Source of the DNA: Thermotoga sp.
Lineage (GTDB): Bacteria; Thermotogota; Thermotogae; B21-G9
Assembly: GCA_003641545.1 (NCBI GenBank)
Contig: QNAU01000046.1
Coordinates: 1 to 8,763 of the forward strand
Length of the DNA: 8,763 bases
Reading direction: 5' to 3'
The notes under the pieces were generated by a model. That model saw only the letters and a list, made by a program, of their open reading frames with translations, had not been told where the DNA came from and made no database searches. Positions 1-6,452 of this stretch are shown here, piece by piece. Position numbers and translations under genes: made by a program. Each line of letters opens with the position of its first letter. Position 1 is the first letter of the stretch.

Positions 1-209
1 AACAGGGTGTTGAGTAGTATTCTCCAAAAATCCGGAGACGTGAAGAGATCGATGAAATTTTCAAGACCTATGAAACTCGGTGAGCCGAATGGACTCCAAT
101 CCGTGAAAGCCATGGATATCGCGAAGAATATGGGACCAAGTCTGAACACGAAGAGACCTATCATCGCGGGAAGTATGAAAAGGTAAGGAACATACCATTT
201 GTATCTCAT
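1..209 (-). CDS. CUT1-type sugar ABC transporter permease, MalF-like (partial, N-terminal 69 codons)
   Basis: The gene starts at ATG 209-207 and runs off the window at base 1, so only the first 69 residues plus two bases are seen. They show a first membrane helix at about residues 8-32 (start YVPYLFILPAMIGLFVF). This is followed by the family pattern ISMAFTDWSPFG (about 31-42), a GLENF segment (48-52) and FWRILLNTL (61-69), which is how MalF/UgpA-type permeases begin just before their permease domain. The start is chosen because GGAGG (222-218) lies 8 bases upstream. An ATG at 216-214 is out of frame and too close to that site. It lies 78 bases downstream of the sugar-binding protein gene, with a hairpin between them. 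By family it would form half of the membrane channel of a carbohydrate importer, with a second permease expected beyond the window edge. The substrate is unknown. Confidence 0.88.
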   Translation of the reverse strand, partial: MRYKWYVPYLFILPAMIGLFVFRLGPIFFAISMAFTDWSPFGSPSFIGLENFIDLFTSPDFWRILLNTL

Positions 210-230
210 TCCTCATCCCTCCAGGTTTAT

Positions 231-257
231 AAAAGGAACCCCCGCGAGGGGGTTCCT
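231..257 (-). terminator. Hairpin with short T-run between sugar-binding protein and permease genes
   Basis: Bases 234-243 pair perfectly with 248-257 around the four-base loop 244-247, giving a 10-bp GC-rich stem. On the minus strand the stem is followed by TTTTAT (233-228). It begins 30 bases after the binding-protein stop codon. It fits an intrinsic terminator that is probably partial, because the next permease gene has its ribosome site only a few bases further on and no promoter is evident in the gap. Such elements can also stabilise the 3' end of a highly expressed binding-protein mRNA. Confidence 0.7.
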
Positions 258-287
258 CATCCTCCCTTCATGGGTTCTGAAACCGTA

Positions 288-1580
288 TCATTTTCTCTTT
301 TTGTAAGCCTTCCTCAACATCCTGTTTATTTCCCTATCCGCCTTCTTATAGAACTCATCCAGGGTTATCTCTCCATTCAGGAGTGAATCGATCAGAGCAC
401 TCAATCCTGCTCCTTCCGCACTTGCGTATCCTCTCCAGAATTTCCAATACTTTGTGTAGAAGTGCTTCGCATTCTTACCGTATTCGAGTATCAGTTTCTT
501 GTGTTCCGGTGGCAGTCCCTTAGTTTTCCAGTCGTCCCATTTGTCGGAGAATGCTTCCTTCTTGTAGAATGGAACCTTTCCAGGATAGTACCAATCCGCT
601 GGTCTCTTCTTGATCAGGAATTTTATGAATTCCCATGCTTCCTCCTTGTGCTTGGATGATGAGGATATGGCGAGTCCATCAGCCCATGCGTGCATGACAT
701 TTCCTTTCCAGTGTGGACCCCTCGGTATGTAAGCTATATCCCAGTTGAAGTTGGCAGGCATGTCCTCACGCATGTACTTTATGTTCCATGTTCCTTCAGT
801 TATCATGGCTGTTTTCTGTTGTGAGAACATGATCTTTATCTTCTTCTTGTCGAGATCGTAGTCCTTCGGTCTCGGTGCGACTTTGTGAACCTGAACCAGT
901 TCGTATATGAATTTTATAGCCTCTTTCGCATTCTCATCTGGTGCCCATCTCATATTTTCCCTGTCCAGATAATCCCCACCATTTTGGAGTATCCAGCCGT
1001 CGAATACGGCGTATCTGCTGAAGACCATGTATCCCCAAATCTCAGGCTTTCCATCTCCATCTTCATCTATCGTTAGCTTCTTCGCAGCTTTCAGAAAATC
1101 ATCCCATGTCCAATCCTCGGTTGGATACGGGACACCGTATTTGTCGAAAAGATCCTTGTTGTAGTAAAGCACGCTTCCAACCCAAGCGAATGGCACTGCA
1201 TAGTATCTATCGTGAACCCTGAAACTCGATTCGAGAACACTCCAGAAGTAATCCTCCTTGTTGAAATCTCTCAATATGTAATCCGTCAGATCGACCAAAG
1301 CTCCCTGATCCACGAGATCCTCCACAGAGTTCGGATGCATGGCAACGACATCGGGCATCTTCTTTGCAGCAGCCATCGCTGCAAGTTTTGTCCAGTAGCT
1401 CTTGGGATCCAGCGCAGTCAATTCGACCTTTATTCCTGGATGCGTTTTTTCAAATTCTCTTATCATCGCTCTTTCCTGATCCGCAAAGTTGGGATCCCAG
1501 AACCAATACTGCAAAACAACCTCACCCAGAGCGATCGAAACCATGAAGATAATCATGAGGAAGAGAACACCTTTACGCAA
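288..1580 (-). CDS. Extracellular solute-binding protein family 1, sugar ABC transporter
   Basis: Captures a sugar outside the cytoplasmic membrane and delivers it to a CUT1 permease, whose first gene follows at 209. The protein has about 430 residues, a normal length. It has an N-terminal Arg-Lys start, a hydrophobic signal segment (about 4-18) and a likely cleavage after ALG. There is no lipobox Cys. Mature-domain hallmarks are YWFWDP (about 25-30), EFEKTHPGIKVE (about 42-53), MPDVVAM (about 75-81), the LYYNKDLFDKYGV segment (about 138-150), a DEDGDGKPE acidic loop (about 172-180) resembling the calcium-binding loop seen in this family, and EAWEFIKFL near 314-322. A GTG at 1589-1587 would add three residues, but it overlaps the Shine-Dalgarno sequence GGGAGG. 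TTG at 1580-1578 sits 8 bases after that site and is preferred. The ligand cannot be read from sequence; oligosaccharide is an inference. Confidence 0.92.
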   Translation of the reverse strand: MRKGVLFLMIIFMVSIALGEVVLQYWFWDPNFADQERAMIREFEKTHPGIKVELTALDPKSYWTKLAAMAAAKKMPDVVAMHPNSVEDLVDQGALVDLTDYILRDFNKEDYFWSVLESSFRVHDRYYAVPFAWVGSVLYYNKDLFDKYGVPYPTEDWTWDDFLKAAKKLTIDEDGDGKPEIWGYMVFSRYAVFDGWILQNGGDYLDRENMRWAPDENAKEAIKFIYELVQVHKVAPRPKDYDLDKKKIKIMFSQQKTAMITEGTWNIKYMREDMPANFNWDIAYIPRGPHWKGNVMHAWADGLAISSSSKHKEEAWEFIKFLIKKRPADWYYPGKVPFYKKEAFSDKWDDWKTKGLPPEHKKLILEYGKNAKHFYTKYWKFWRGYASAEGAGLSALIDSLLNGEITLDEFYKKADREINRMLRKAYKKRK

Positions 1581-1588
1581 TTTCTTCA

Positions 1589-1594
1589 CCTCCC
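1589..1594 (-). promoter_or_regulatory. Ribosome binding site that sets a TTG start
   Basis: GGGAGG on the minus strand occupies 1594-1589. Its last base is the first base of the GTG that would otherwise be the longest-frame start. Initiation at that GTG is not physically sensible, whereas TTG at 1580-1578 has an 8-base spacer. Confidence 0.75.
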
Positions 1595-1625
1595 AAGAAA
1601 TTCAGTTGGATGGAAAAACATGGAT

Positions 1626-1652
1626 AAAAATCCCCCGCCATGGCGGGGGATT
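1626..1652 (-). terminator. Intrinsic terminator after the Opp-type operon (24-base perfect palindrome)
   Basis: Bases 1629-1652 form a perfect 24-base palindrome centred on CATG (1639-1642), with five consecutive C:G pairs in each arm. On the minus strand it is followed by TTTTT (1630-1626, partly in the stem). It lies 9 bases after the stop codon of the family 5 binding protein (1664-1662). The T-run is on the minus side only, so it should act in that direction. The next gene, 81 bases downstream, has no obvious promoter, so incomplete termination is likely. Confidence 0.82.
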
Positions 1653-1661
1653 CATCGTGAT

Positions 1662-3404
1662 TCATTCCACAGGTTTCAAAATTCCTTTGAGGATCATGTA
1701 AGTCACGAAATTGTCGAGATAGACGTTGTTCTTGTATATTGGATCTCCCTCGGGTAACCATCCGGTGACTCTCACACCGTCGAGTGCCGGATTGTTTCCG
1801 TATCTCTCCCAGAGTGGTATCAACGGAAGGGTCTCGTTGAAGACGAGAGCAAGTTTTGTTATTCTCTTTACATGCTCATTTCTATCCGTTCCAACGACGG
1901 AGTTTATCAACTCGTCGTAAACATTCACCTCTCCGAACCTATCAGTCTTCACATTCTCCAGCGGGAAGTTCATACCCAGATTCGTTCCTATTCCTCCCCT
2001 GTATTTTTCTATGTTCATCCTTATGAAATCGTTGTAAAGTGCGTAATACGGATGCGGATTACCGCTACCCCAGAGCTGTATAGCCAGTTGGAATTTCCCT
2101 TCCCTTATAGTTGGCAGAACCTGTGTCCAAGTTATTCCTCTAACAGTTATCTTCATTCCGAAGTCATTGAGTTGGCTCGCGACATTCTCGGCAGCGGCAA
2201 ACCAATCGGTCCATTCGGAAGGTGCTATGAGTTCGAATTCGAGCTTGTTGCCTTTATCGTCCCTCCAGATTCCATCCTTTCCCTTCTTGAATCCGAGCTT
2301 CAGGAGAATCTCCTCAGCCTTCTTCGGGTTGTACTCGTATCTGTTGAGCTTGGATATCGCATCCTTCTCCATCCAAACTGGAACTAAGTTGTCACTCATT
2401 CCAGCCATGTAAACTACTCCCTTTCCAGAGTTGCCCATGGAGACAAATCCGCATTGTTTCCTGTCTATTGCATACGCCAGAGCCTGTCTGAACTCCTTCA
2501 AGTTGAACGGATACACCGAATGGTTGAACACGAGAGCTGGTCCAGATCCGAGGGGTGCCCTTATTATCCTTATCCCTTCCGCTATGAACTGTTTCTCCGT
2601 GGCTGGTGGGAAGGCATGTGTTGCGTAATCTATTTGCTTGGCAAGTATCAAGGGTGTTATAACCGCGGTTTCACCGTTTATCAACCTTATTCTGTCGAAT
2701 TTCACTGTTTCCTTATCGTAGTAATACGGATTCCTTATGAGATGAGCTTCTGCCTCCGTGTAATTGTTCATATCCGGCATGAAGGGACCGTTGGCAAGCA
2801 TTTCCTTGGGTCTGAAATCGTTGAATTCCACGATCAACTTCTTCATCTCATCGGAGCTCTTATCCTTTCCTTCCTCTAAGAGTTTCGCGATCCTTTCCGC
2901 ATACTCTCCATACGTTTTGTAATCAGCTATGTTGGAATTCCTCAGTATCAATCTCTCGACCAAGAGTGTGGGCTTCTTCAGGTGGAAAACTACGGTGTAT
3001 TTATCCGGTGTTTCGACCTTTTCTATGTATTTCCAATCTGACCATCCCCTTATGTATCCTATCATGTAGCTCGCCCACACATCCTTCGATGTTACCTCAC
3101 TTCCATCGCTCCATTTCACACCTTTTCTCAGATGAACGATGAACTTCTTGGGGTTGTCGGGGGGTTCAAATTTCCAATCCGTCGCGAGGATCGGTATGTA
3201 CTTTCCCTCAGCCCAAATGTAGAAAGCCAAAGGTAACCTTATCAATTCGTTGTAGATTCTGCCGAAACTCACAGCGTTGGTTGTGAATATGTTGAAATGT
3301 GCGACGTTTGGTGCAGGGTAGGGCCACGCCCCCACGAATTCTCTCACCGCAAATGCACTCACAACAACCAACGAAATCAACAGAACCACCAGAAACTTCC
3401 TCAT
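1662..3404 (-). CDS. Solute-binding protein family 5 (SBP_bac_5), Opp/Dpp-type ABC transporter
   Basis: Binds the ligand outside the membrane for the importer encoded upstream. It has 580 residues, usual for the family. A signal peptide (Arg-Lys followed by a hydrophobic stretch, about 1-19) ends in AFA, with no lipobox Cys, so the protein is probably free in the space under the outer sheath. Family hallmarks are GKYIPILATDWKFE (67-80), the HLRKGVKWSDGSEVTSKDV stretch (91-109) that is the classic SBP5 signature region, RNPYYYDKE (224-232), FRQALAYAIDR (305-315), and a late LPLIPLWERYG segment (526-536). AAGGAGG (3420-3414) lies 9 bases before ATG. It immediately follows the stop of the small membrane gene and is last in its operon. 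In Thermotogota many SBP5 proteins bind oligosaccharides, not peptides. That ligand class is favoured here by the neighbouring sugar importer, but it is not proven. Confidence 0.94.
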   Translation of the reverse strand: MRKFLVVLLISLVVVSAFAVREFVGAWPYPAPNVAHFNIFTTNAVSFGRIYNELIRLPLAFYIWAEGKYIPILATDWKFEPPDNPKKFIVHLRKGVKWSDGSEVTSKDVWASYMIGYIRGWSDWKYIEKVETPDKYTVVFHLKKPTLLVERLILRNSNIADYKTYGEYAERIAKLLEEGKDKSSDEMKKLIVEFNDFRPKEMLANGPFMPDMNNYTEAEAHLIRNPYYYDKETVKFDRIRLINGETAVITPLILAKQIDYATHAFPPATEKQFIAEGIRIIRAPLGSGPALVFNHSVYPFNLKEFRQALAYAIDRKQCGFVSMGNSGKGVVYMAGMSDNLVPVWMEKDAISKLNRYEYNPKKAEEILLKLGFKKGKDGIWRDDKGNKLEFELIAPSEWTDWFAAAENVASQLNDFGMKITVRGITWTQVLPTIREGKFQLAIQLWGSGNPHPYYALYNDFIRMNIEKYRGGIGTNLGMNFPLENVKTDRFGEVNVYDELINSVVGTDRNEHVKRITKLALVFNETLPLIPLWERYGNNPALDGVRVTGWLPEGDPIYKNNVYLDNFVTYMILKGILKPVE

Positions 3405-3420
3405 CTCGCAGACCCTCCTT

Positions 3421-3612
3421 TTAGTTTCTTAACTTTCTTCCAATGTATATAGAGAAGAGAAAGGATCCAACGATTATAACCACACCAATCATTATAGCAA
3501 ACAAATCAATGAAAAATTCAGCTGAATTGTGATCAACGTGAAGTAAAGAGAAAAGACCAAGAAACACTATCACTATCCCAATTTTCGTGAAGTTTTTGAG
3601 AATTCCAAGCAC
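3421..3612 (-). CDS. Small two-helix membrane protein of unknown function
   Basis: I do not recognise this protein. It has 63 residues from GTG 3612-3610, or 71 from ATG 3636-3634. The GTG is preferred because GGGAG (3626-3622) lies 9 bases ahead of it, while the ATG has no ribosome site. Two hydrophobic segments are clear: IGIVIVFLGLFSLL (about 11-24) and FAIMIGVVIIVGSFLFSIYIG (about 38-58). A short polar turn (HVDHNSAE) separates them, and a basic tail GRKLRN ends the protein, suggesting a cytoplasmic C-terminus. It sits between the ATPase F gene (one base after its stop, for the GTG start) and the family 5 binding protein (16 bases on), in the same direction, so it is co-transcribed. Its GC content by rough count is about 32 percent against 42-50 percent for neighbours. 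It could be an accessory transporter subunit, an unrelated insertion, or a weakly constrained gene. Confidence 0.6.
   Translation of the reverse strand: MLGILKNFTKIGIVIVFLGLFSLLHVDHNSAEFFIDLFAIMIGVVIIVGSFLFSIYIGRKLRN
3491..3499 (-). promoter_or_regulatory. Candidate internal extended -10 promoter ahead of the family 5 binding protein
   Basis: On the minus strand 3499-3491 reads TGCTATAAT, a perfect extended -10 box. The expected start near 3484 would give a leader of about 80 bases before the binding-protein ATG at 3404. A second bare TATAAT occurs at 3478-3473. No good -35 box is visible, and both lie in AT-rich coding sequence made of ATA, ATG and GTT codons, so chance is possible. Confidence 0.35.
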
Positions 3613-3613
3613 A

Positions 3614-4615
3614 TCAAACATCTCCCGAATTTTCATAAAGCCAGCAAGCTACTTTTCTTCCACCAACATCAAACAATGGGGGTTCCTCCACATCACATTT
3701 TCCCTCCATGAACTCCGGACATCTCGTGTGGAATCTACATCCACTTGGAAGTGATGAAAATCCTGGAACATCTGGACTTCTCAAGGGTGGCATCCTCTTC
3801 CTTCGTGTGATCTCCGGATCGGCTTCCGGTATGGCGAGAAGCAGTGCCCTCGTGTATGGATGTAAAGGTTTATCTATCGTATCTTTCGTTCCGCCATATT
3901 CAACTATCTTTCCAAGGTACATCACCGCTATCTTTCCATCCAAGGCGAAATACTTCGCCATAGCCAGATCGTGTGTCACGAACAGGAAGGAAACGTTCAT
4001 CTTCTTCTTCAAATCTTTGAGAAGTTCTATCACCCCAAGTCTTATGGAAACATCGAGCATCGACACGGGTTCATCGGCAACTAAAAATTCCGGATTTGTC
4101 GTCAAGGATCTCGCTATCGTCACCCTCTGTCTCTCTCCACCTGAAAGCTGGTGAGGATACTTGAACATGTATTCCTCAATCGGCGTGAGATCGACCATCC
4201 TTAAAAGTTCTGCAACTTTGTCCTTCACTTCCGTTCTCGGAACTATCTTGTGCTTCAAAAGGGGTGCACTCAACGTGGATATGATGTTCCTCGTTGGGTT
4301 CAAAGATGCGTATGGATCCTGGTGAATCATCTGAACCGCCATCCTGTATCTTTCGAACTCATCCTTTCCCATCTTCCATATATTTTTTCCTTTGAACAGA
4401 ACCTCACCTTCGTTCACCTTGAGTATCCCGGCTATTATCTTTGCGGTCGTTGTTTTCCCACATCCGGATTCACCAACGAGAGCTAAAACCTCACCTTTTT
4501 CAACATCGAGATTCACACCTTCCAATATCTTCAACTCTCTCTTACCACCGAATATGTTCGTTCTGACGAAAAAGCTCTTCCCCACATTTTTGAGGGATAT
4601 TATCTTCTCATTCAT
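3614..4615 (-). CDS. Opp/Dpp-type ABC transporter ATP-binding protein (DppF/OppF-like)
   Basis: Second of the two cytoplasmic ATPases that power import through the paired permeases. It has 333 residues, normal for the family. All nucleotide-binding motifs are intact: Walker A GESGCGKTT (48-56), Q-loop Gln99 within IHQDPYASLNP, signature LSGGERQ (157-163), Walker B FLVADEP with Asp181-Glu182, D-loop MLD (186-188) and switch His215. The C-terminal oligopeptide/dipeptide domain carries four cysteines (293, 299, 307, 324) in the pattern known to hold an iron-sulfur cluster in some homologues. The start ATG 4615-4613 overlaps the preceding TGA as ATGA and has GGAGAG (4625-4620) just upstream. A longer frame from ATG 4636 adds seven residues but has no ribosome site, and I judge it wrong. 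Confidence 0.95.
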   Translation of the reverse strand: MNEKIISLKNVGKSFFVRTNIFGGKRELKILEGVNLDVEKGEVLALVGESGCGKTTTAKIIAGILKVNEGEVLFKGKNIWKMGKDEFERYRMAVQMIHQDPYASLNPTRNIISTLSAPLLKHKIVPRTEVKDKVAELLRMVDLTPIEEYMFKYPHQLSGGERQRVTIARSLTTNPEFLVADEPVSMLDVSIRLGVIELLKDLKKKMNVSFLFVTHDLAMAKYFALDGKIAVMYLGKIVEYGGTKDTIDKPLHPYTRALLLAIPEADPEITRRKRMPPLRSPDVPGFSSLPSGCRFHTRCPEFMEGKCDVEEPPLFDVGGRKVACWLYENSGDV

Positions 4616-5592
4616 AGTTCTCTCCATCTCCAGCATGCAACGTAATGATCGGATTCAACGTATTCGAGCCTTGGCTCTTCATTCTCACATCTGTCCACCT
4701 TGTATTCACATCTCGGATGGAATTTACATCCACTTGGAAGAAACACTAAATCCGGTGGAGATCCCGGTATGGAATACAGCTGTTTGTCCCTCGACACTGT
4801 TGGAACGGAATTTATGAGTCCCTTAGTGTATGGATGTTTTGGATTGTAGAACACATCGAAAACGGAACCAATCTCTATGAGTACCCCCGCGTAGAATGTC
4901 GCGACCCTGTCCGCAAGTTCCGCAGCTATGGCGAGATCGTGTGATATCAGGATCATGGAAAGGTTCATCTTCTTCTTGATGTTTTTCAAAAGTTCCAGGA
5001 TGTTTCTCTGCGTGAGGATGTCGAGGGCGGTCGTCGGTTCGTCGAGTATCAGAATACTTGGATCGAGTATCAAAGATAGAGCTATCAAGGTTCTCTGCTT
5101 CATACCACCGGATAGTTCGTGAGGGTAGGCGTTCAAAACCCTCTTTGGTTCCAACTGTAGCAGTTTCAAGAGTTCCTCAGATTTCGAAAGAAGCGTGTTT
5201 TTATCCATCCTGATGTTGTGATCCTTCACCGTGTCCTTTATGTGATCCCATATCTTCATGAGAGGGTTGAAGGAATTCTGAGCAGCTTGGAAAACCATGG
5301 CTATCTCTTTCCATCTTATCTTCTCCTTTATTTCCTTCTCACTCATTGAGGATACATCGTACTCATTTCCGTTCTTCCTGTAGAGTATCCTCCCAGAACT
5401 TATCTTTCCAGACAATGGGAGAAGTTTCAAGATGGCGAGCGCGAATGTAGTCTTCCCAGAGCCACTCTCACCCATTACAGCCAAGGTTTCCCCTTCGAAC
5501 AGTTCGACGGATACATCCCTGACCGCTTTGACCTTCCCTCTCTTTGTAGAATATTCAACTTTCAGATTTTCCACGGTGAGAACGGTTCGCAT
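4612..5592 (-). CDS. Opp/Dpp-type ABC transporter ATP-binding protein (DppD/OppD-like)
   Basis: First of the two ATPases of the importer; it should pair with the DppF-like subunit encoded next. It has 326 residues, normal length. Motifs: Walker A GESGSGKTT (41-49), Q-loop Gln102 in VFQAAQNSFNP, signature LSGGMKQ (160-166), Walker B ILILDEP with Asp184-Glu185, D-loop ALD (189-191), and switch His218 in ISHDL. The C-terminal domain has HPYTKGLI (253-260) and four cysteines (289, 295, 302, 320) spaced C-x5-C-x6-C-x17-C. The FQAAxNxxNP form of the Q-loop is common in archaeal and Thermotoga-type systems, as far as I can recall. The start ATG is one base after the permease C stop and follows GGAGG (5603-5599) by 6 bases. 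Confidence 0.95.
   Translation of the reverse strand: MRTVLTVENLKVEYSTKRGKVKAVRDVSVELFEGETLAVMGESGSGKTTFALAILKLLPLSGKISSGRILYRKNGNEYDVSSMSEKEIKEKIRWKEIAMVFQAAQNSFNPLMKIWDHIKDTVKDHNIRMDKNTLLSKSEELLKLLQLEPKRVLNAYPHELSGGMKQRTLIALSLILDPSILILDEPTTALDILTQRNILELLKNIKKKMNLSMILISHDLAIAAELADRVATFYAGVLIEIGSVFDVFYNPKHPYTKGLINSVPTVSRDKQLYSIPGSPPDLVFLPSGCKFHPRCEYKVDRCENEEPRLEYVESDHYVACWRWREL
4620..4625 (-). promoter_or_regulatory. Ribosome binding site that sets the DppF-like start
   Basis: GGAGAG on the minus strand lies inside the last codons of the DppD-like gene. GGAG is 6 bases before ATG 4615-4613, which overlaps the upstream stop as ATGA. This supports translational coupling of the two ATPases and an equal subunit ratio. 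Confidence 0.65.
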
Positions 5593-5593
5593 T

Positions 5594-6448
5594 TCAACCC
5601 TCCCTGAGTCTCGGATTGAATATTCCTTCCAACGCCCTCGCGAATGATACGAGTGACCATTGAAAGAGTGCGATCATCGATATGGGAGCGAGAAGGTAGA
5701 GAACGCTGTTCTTGTAAAATATTGCACCCCTCGTCCATGCATAGTAAATCATTATTCCCCAGTTGTGTGATGAGTAGGGAACGAATCCGAGGATTATCAA
5801 TCCAACCTGCGAATACACCGCAGATCTCATCGTGAATATGAAGTTCATCACGATGTAATTCATCATGTTTGGAATTATCTCCTTGAATATTATGTGGAAA
5901 GTCCCAAGGTTGAGAACCCTGGCAGCTTCGACAAAATCCCTCTCCTTCAGAGATAGGACCTGCGCCCTTATAGCTCTCATGGCACCGGGCCAGCTTAGTA
6001 AACCGAGAAGAAGCGCAAGTCCAATGGGACTCGACAACCTTATGAACGCAGCGAGAACCGCGAGCAGAGGGAAATGTGGTATGGTGAGCAGTATATCCGC
6101 CAAACTCGTTATAACCATGTCAGTTTTTCCACCCGCGAAACCGCTGAGTGCTCCGAGACTCACTGCTATCGTTGTTCCTATGACACCTGCGAAGACTGCG
6201 ACTATTATCACATCTTTTCCACCATGTATTATCTGGGACAGTATGTCCCTACCTTGAAAATCCGTTCCCAATGGATGTTTCAACGACGGTGGCTGATATA
6301 TTTCATTTATCTTGACCTTCGTGTCGAGTGGTATAAAGATCGGAAGGACGAAGCTCATGAAGATTATGAGGATCAGTATCACGAAACCCGCGAATCCAAC
6401 TTTGTTCCTCAAGAGCTGTCTCAAGAATATCTTGAGACCCTCCTTCAT
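5594..6448 (-). CDS. Opp/Dpp-type ABC transporter permease (DppC/OppC-like)
   Basis: One of the two membrane subunits forming the import channel. It has 284 residues, normal for DppC. A short cytoplasmic N-terminus precedes helix 1 (about 17-40). Then comes the family hallmark HPLGTDFQGRDILSQIIHG (58-76) before the transmembrane domain. Further helices fall near 80-104, 112-136, 139-152, 196-222 and 247-270. The cytoplasmic coupling loop (EAA region) is ERDFVEAARVLNLG (169-182), followed by a KEIIPN segment (189-194), where it would dock on the ATPases. AGGAG (6461-6457) lies 8 bases before the start, inside the end of the permease B gene, leaving only 4 bases between the two genes. Confidence 0.95.
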   Translation of the reverse strand: MKEGLKIFLRQLLRNKVGFAGFVILILIIFMSFVLPIFIPLDTKVKINEIYQPPSLKHPLGTDFQGRDILSQIIHGGKDVIIVAVFAGVIGTTIAVSLGALSGFAGGKTDMVITSLADILLTIPHFPLLAVLAAFIRLSSPIGLALLLGLLSWPGAMRAIRAQVLSLKERDFVEAARVLNLGTFHIIFKEIIPNMMNYIVMNFIFTMRSAVYSQVGLIILGFVPYSSHNWGIMIYYAWTRGAIFYKNSVLYLLAPISMIALFQWSLVSFARALEGIFNPRLREG

Positions 6449-6452
6449 TCTT

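Noticed and set aside
1212..1757. 181-codon plus-strand open frame
   Set aside because: It lies antisense across the end of one binding-protein gene, the terminator and the start of the next. Its composition is unlike a real protein and it has no ribosome site.
1872..2387. 171-codon plus-strand open frame
   Set aside because: Antisense shadow of the family 5 binding-protein gene, which has clear homology motifs on the minus strand.
3708..4154. 148-codon plus-strand open frame
   Set aside because: Antisense to the DppF-like ATPase whose Walker A, Walker B and signature motifs are intact. Its Ser/Pro/Leu-rich composition is typical of a shadow.
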